A stretch of DNA of 42,275 nt from the NCBI GenBank assembly GCA_947373225.1, contig CANBWX010000011.1, positions 1 to 42,275 on the forward strand, given 5' to 3'. The notes under the pieces were generated by a model, which was not told where the DNA came from, ran no database searches, and saw only the letters and a list, made by a program, of their open reading frames with translations. The translations under genes were made by a program, and so were the position numbers. Numbering within the stretch: the first letter of the stretch is position 1; the number at the start of each line of letters is the position of its first letter. This document shows positions 41,601 to 42,275 of this stretch, in pieces. The stretch comes from Flavobacteriaceae bacterium. GTDB lineage: Bacteria; Bacteroidota; Bacteroidia; Flavobacteriales; Flavobacteriaceae.

Positions 41601-42275
41601 CACCGACGGTATTATGTTACCAAACAGCTACTTGGAACCCAACATCATGTCAATACGATGTAACAGGAACTCAGCCAGCAGCACCAACGGTATTATGTTA
41701 CCAAACAGCTACTTGGAACCCAACATCATGTCAATACGATGTAACAGGAACTCAGCCAGCAGCACCAACGGTATTATGTTACCAAACGGCTACTTGGAAC
41801 CCAACATCATGTCAATACGATGTAACAGGAACTCAGCCAGCAGCACCAACGGTATTATGTTACCAAACGGCTACTTGGAACCCAACCTCATGTCAATATG
41901 ATGTAACAGGAACTCAGCCAGCAGCACCGACGGTATTATGTTACCAAACCGCTACTTGGAATCCAACATCATGTCAATACGATGTAACAGGAACACAACC
42001 AACATCACCTACGGTATTATGTTACCAAACAGCTACTTGGAATCCAACATCATGTCAATACGATGTAACAGGAACGCAACCAACGGCTCCAACAGTATTA
42101 TGTTACCAAACAGCTACTTGGAATCCAACATCATGTCAATACGATGTAACAGGAACACAACCAACAGCACCGACGGTATTATGTTACCAAACAGCTACTT
42201 GGAATGGAACAACTTGTCAATATGATATAACTGGTGAACAACCTGCAGCTCCAACGGTATTATGTTACCAAACGG
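38609..42275 (+). CDS. Large secreted repeat protein, putative adhesin (partial, 3' end outside)
   Basis: The ATG at 38609 opens a frame that I translated without a stop to the window end (1222 codons so far). Residues 1-32 are a signal peptide ending ADA before Q33. About 33-530 is a Thr/Asn/Ser-rich beta region (TPTKKIYNVQGDFAMMGNTN; IIYAGLYWTGAAS; GGWGMIVIYEN) seen in big flavobacterial surface proteins. About 530-640 resembles a DUF11-type Ig domain (VDVTNQGTEAVNNTKFVIAIP). From about 884 the chain is tandem Cys-pair repeats. The C-terminus is missing, so the expected type IX sorting signal cannot be checked. An adhesion or gliding role is inferred from family resemblance. Confidence 0.82.
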   Translation, partial: MKNNYFKTIKIYSHFLIVLIVILIGNAFNADAQVRTGFTQRTSTYTPTKKIYNVQGDFAMMGNTNLTLQNYSPTTNNNGQNMQYVDVDNDPNTFNSSSATLALSTENGASPDCSKIIYAGLYWTGAASPTNTFTVSKQIPNGTATVTNQAFNVGDANNIPNTNYSLAITRNSVSTGNGKNQVTTYNPVYTFSYGTNTYVFNYSNTTGASTITLSINGATATNIPVTIATSGTTATATLTSPYTFVDGAVSITINQLIRSTSTNLSTTNTQTSSFANGTISGTINVFTTITKTLDKRKISLKGPNASSYTQFTAASTDIYYPASGVDDNIFSAYVEVTDYVKTNGIGAYFAADIALVEGNVGTTGSSGGWGMIVIYENSKMKYRDVTIFDGYAYVNATNTSGISLPVSGFNSVQTGNVGIKLGVMASEGDVSYTGDYFQIQQLNTTNYLSLTHSNDTTTATNFFDSSIDTGGGARNPNLVNNTGIDINMFSVPNVGNTVIGNNQTATNFKYGTTSDTYSIFAIAMAVDAYIPVVNAVISPMTLNGNPVSSGSITALPGDILNVKVDVTNQGTEAVNNTKFVIAIPYTADYVNGSLAKTINFLPLPTPNNYYFDPTLGPKGSIVFDFGTLPLPVNPSTILANFSFSIKITTDCSILKNPLCNQNTSVSGLISGTGATTGVNFSNKPLYIGYTSIGNCVGEPILNPLIVNINSTNYITANCPNTDTLREFVFCTTDTTIPVTSISDGFPAGSLFYNEYPVTNTSIQYTITNPFPATSGSVNYFCVPPGASSGCYFPFKITVTNVGTMPTTTTAISYCQGSIATPLAATATNPAYTLYYFTSLTGTPQLSLIPSTAISGQTTYYVAEAASGSCIGPKKAIVVTVNAKPAEPAKVNCWDTFTFNTTTCTWINNHSAKPVEPAKVNCWDTFTFNTTTCTWINNNTPKPAAPTVLCYQTATFNSTTCVWDVTGTQPTAPTVLCYQTATWNPTSCQYDVTGTQPTAPTVLCYQTATWNPTSCQYDVTGTQPAAPTVLCYQTATWNPTSCQYDVTGTQPAAPTVLCYQTATWNPTSCQYDVTGTQPAAPTVLCYQTATWNPTSCQYDVTGTQPAAPTVLCYQTATWNPTSCQYDVTGTQPTSPTVLCYQTATWNPTSCQYDVTGTQPTAPTVLCYQTATWNPTSCQYDVTGTQPTAPTVLCYQTATWNGTTCQYDITGEQPAAPTVLCYQT
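41257..42275 (+). repeat. Tandem 81-bp (27-residue) Cys-pair repeats of the adhesin
   Basis: Two divergent 29- and 28-residue units (CWDTFTFNTTTCTW) are followed from about 41451 by ten 81-bp units and a partial eleventh, with TATGTTACC recurring at 41451, 41532, 41613 and on every 81 bp to 42261. The consensus is LCYQTATWNPTSCQYDV followed by TGTQP-TAPTV. Each has two Cys ten residues apart. The array runs out of the window. Confidence 0.95.

Noticed and set aside
41452..42225. Two + strand reading frames with a MLPNSYLE repeat pattern
   Set aside because: They are shadows of the 81-bp repeat read in another frame; the adhesin frame is open across the entire stretch.
41451..42275. Regularly spaced repeats that might suggest a CRISPR array
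   Set aside because: The units are contiguous 81-bp coding repeats without unique spacers, and they keep one reading frame.

Overview
The window is AT-rich bacterial DNA that fits a Flavobacterium-like member of the Bacteroidetes. Several signs point there: promoter elements of the form TTTG-N(~19)-TAnnTTTG, little sign of Shine-Dalgarno sequences, flavobacterial protein families (DUF3822, M49 peptidase, DinB-like, a short arginine decarboxylase), A-Q signal-peptide junctions, and a large repetitive secreted protein of the kind exported by type IX secretion. The organism is inferred from these features; no database search was done.

Layout. 1-7.9 kb: a partial MazG-like pyrophosphohydrolase, a two-helix membrane peptide, a dispersed palindromic repeat, a secreted M49 peptidase, a membrane SRPBCC/GyrI-like protein, an ECF sigma factor with a putative membrane anti-sigma and a Spy/CpxP-like periplasmic protein, tRNA-Val, and an MsbA-type ABC exporter. 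7.9-13.4 kb: proline dehydrogenase, aroB, a small possibly leaderless gene, arginine decarboxylase, a deoxyhypusine-synthase-family enzyme and an acidic-tailed protein. 13.4-20.5 kb: DinB-like protein, PEP carboxylase, an Lrp/AsnC regulator, an M14 carboxypeptidase divergent from an XRE regulator with repeated TTTAC-N4-GTAAA boxes between them, an acyltransferase and a spermidine-synthase-like protein. 20.5-29 kb: kdsB, then an accessory segment with a RloA/RloB (AbiL-like) ATPase-TOPRIM pair and a YoeB-type toxin-antitoxin pair, the latter bracketed by a 62-bp direct repeat copied from the 3' end of the adjacent dioxygenase gene. After it come a VOC protein, a RecD-like helicase, a DUF3822 protein and RsmD.

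29-37.2 kb: a PAS histidine kinase with a single-domain response regulator, RNase P RNA, dnaX interrupted by a -1 frame change exactly at an A10 run (the likely switch between gamma and tau), and a polyphosphate cluster (sixA, ppk1, ppx). 37.2-42.3 kb: about 790 bp without a convincing gene, then an unrecognised secreted protein and the first 1222 codons of a large secreted adhesin-like protein. It ends in 27-residue Cys-pair repeats that run off the window.

The most rewarding places for a second look are the dnaX slippery run, the XRE/M14 operator array, the extended RloAB pair with the duplicated gene end beside it, and the homogenised repeats of the adhesin.
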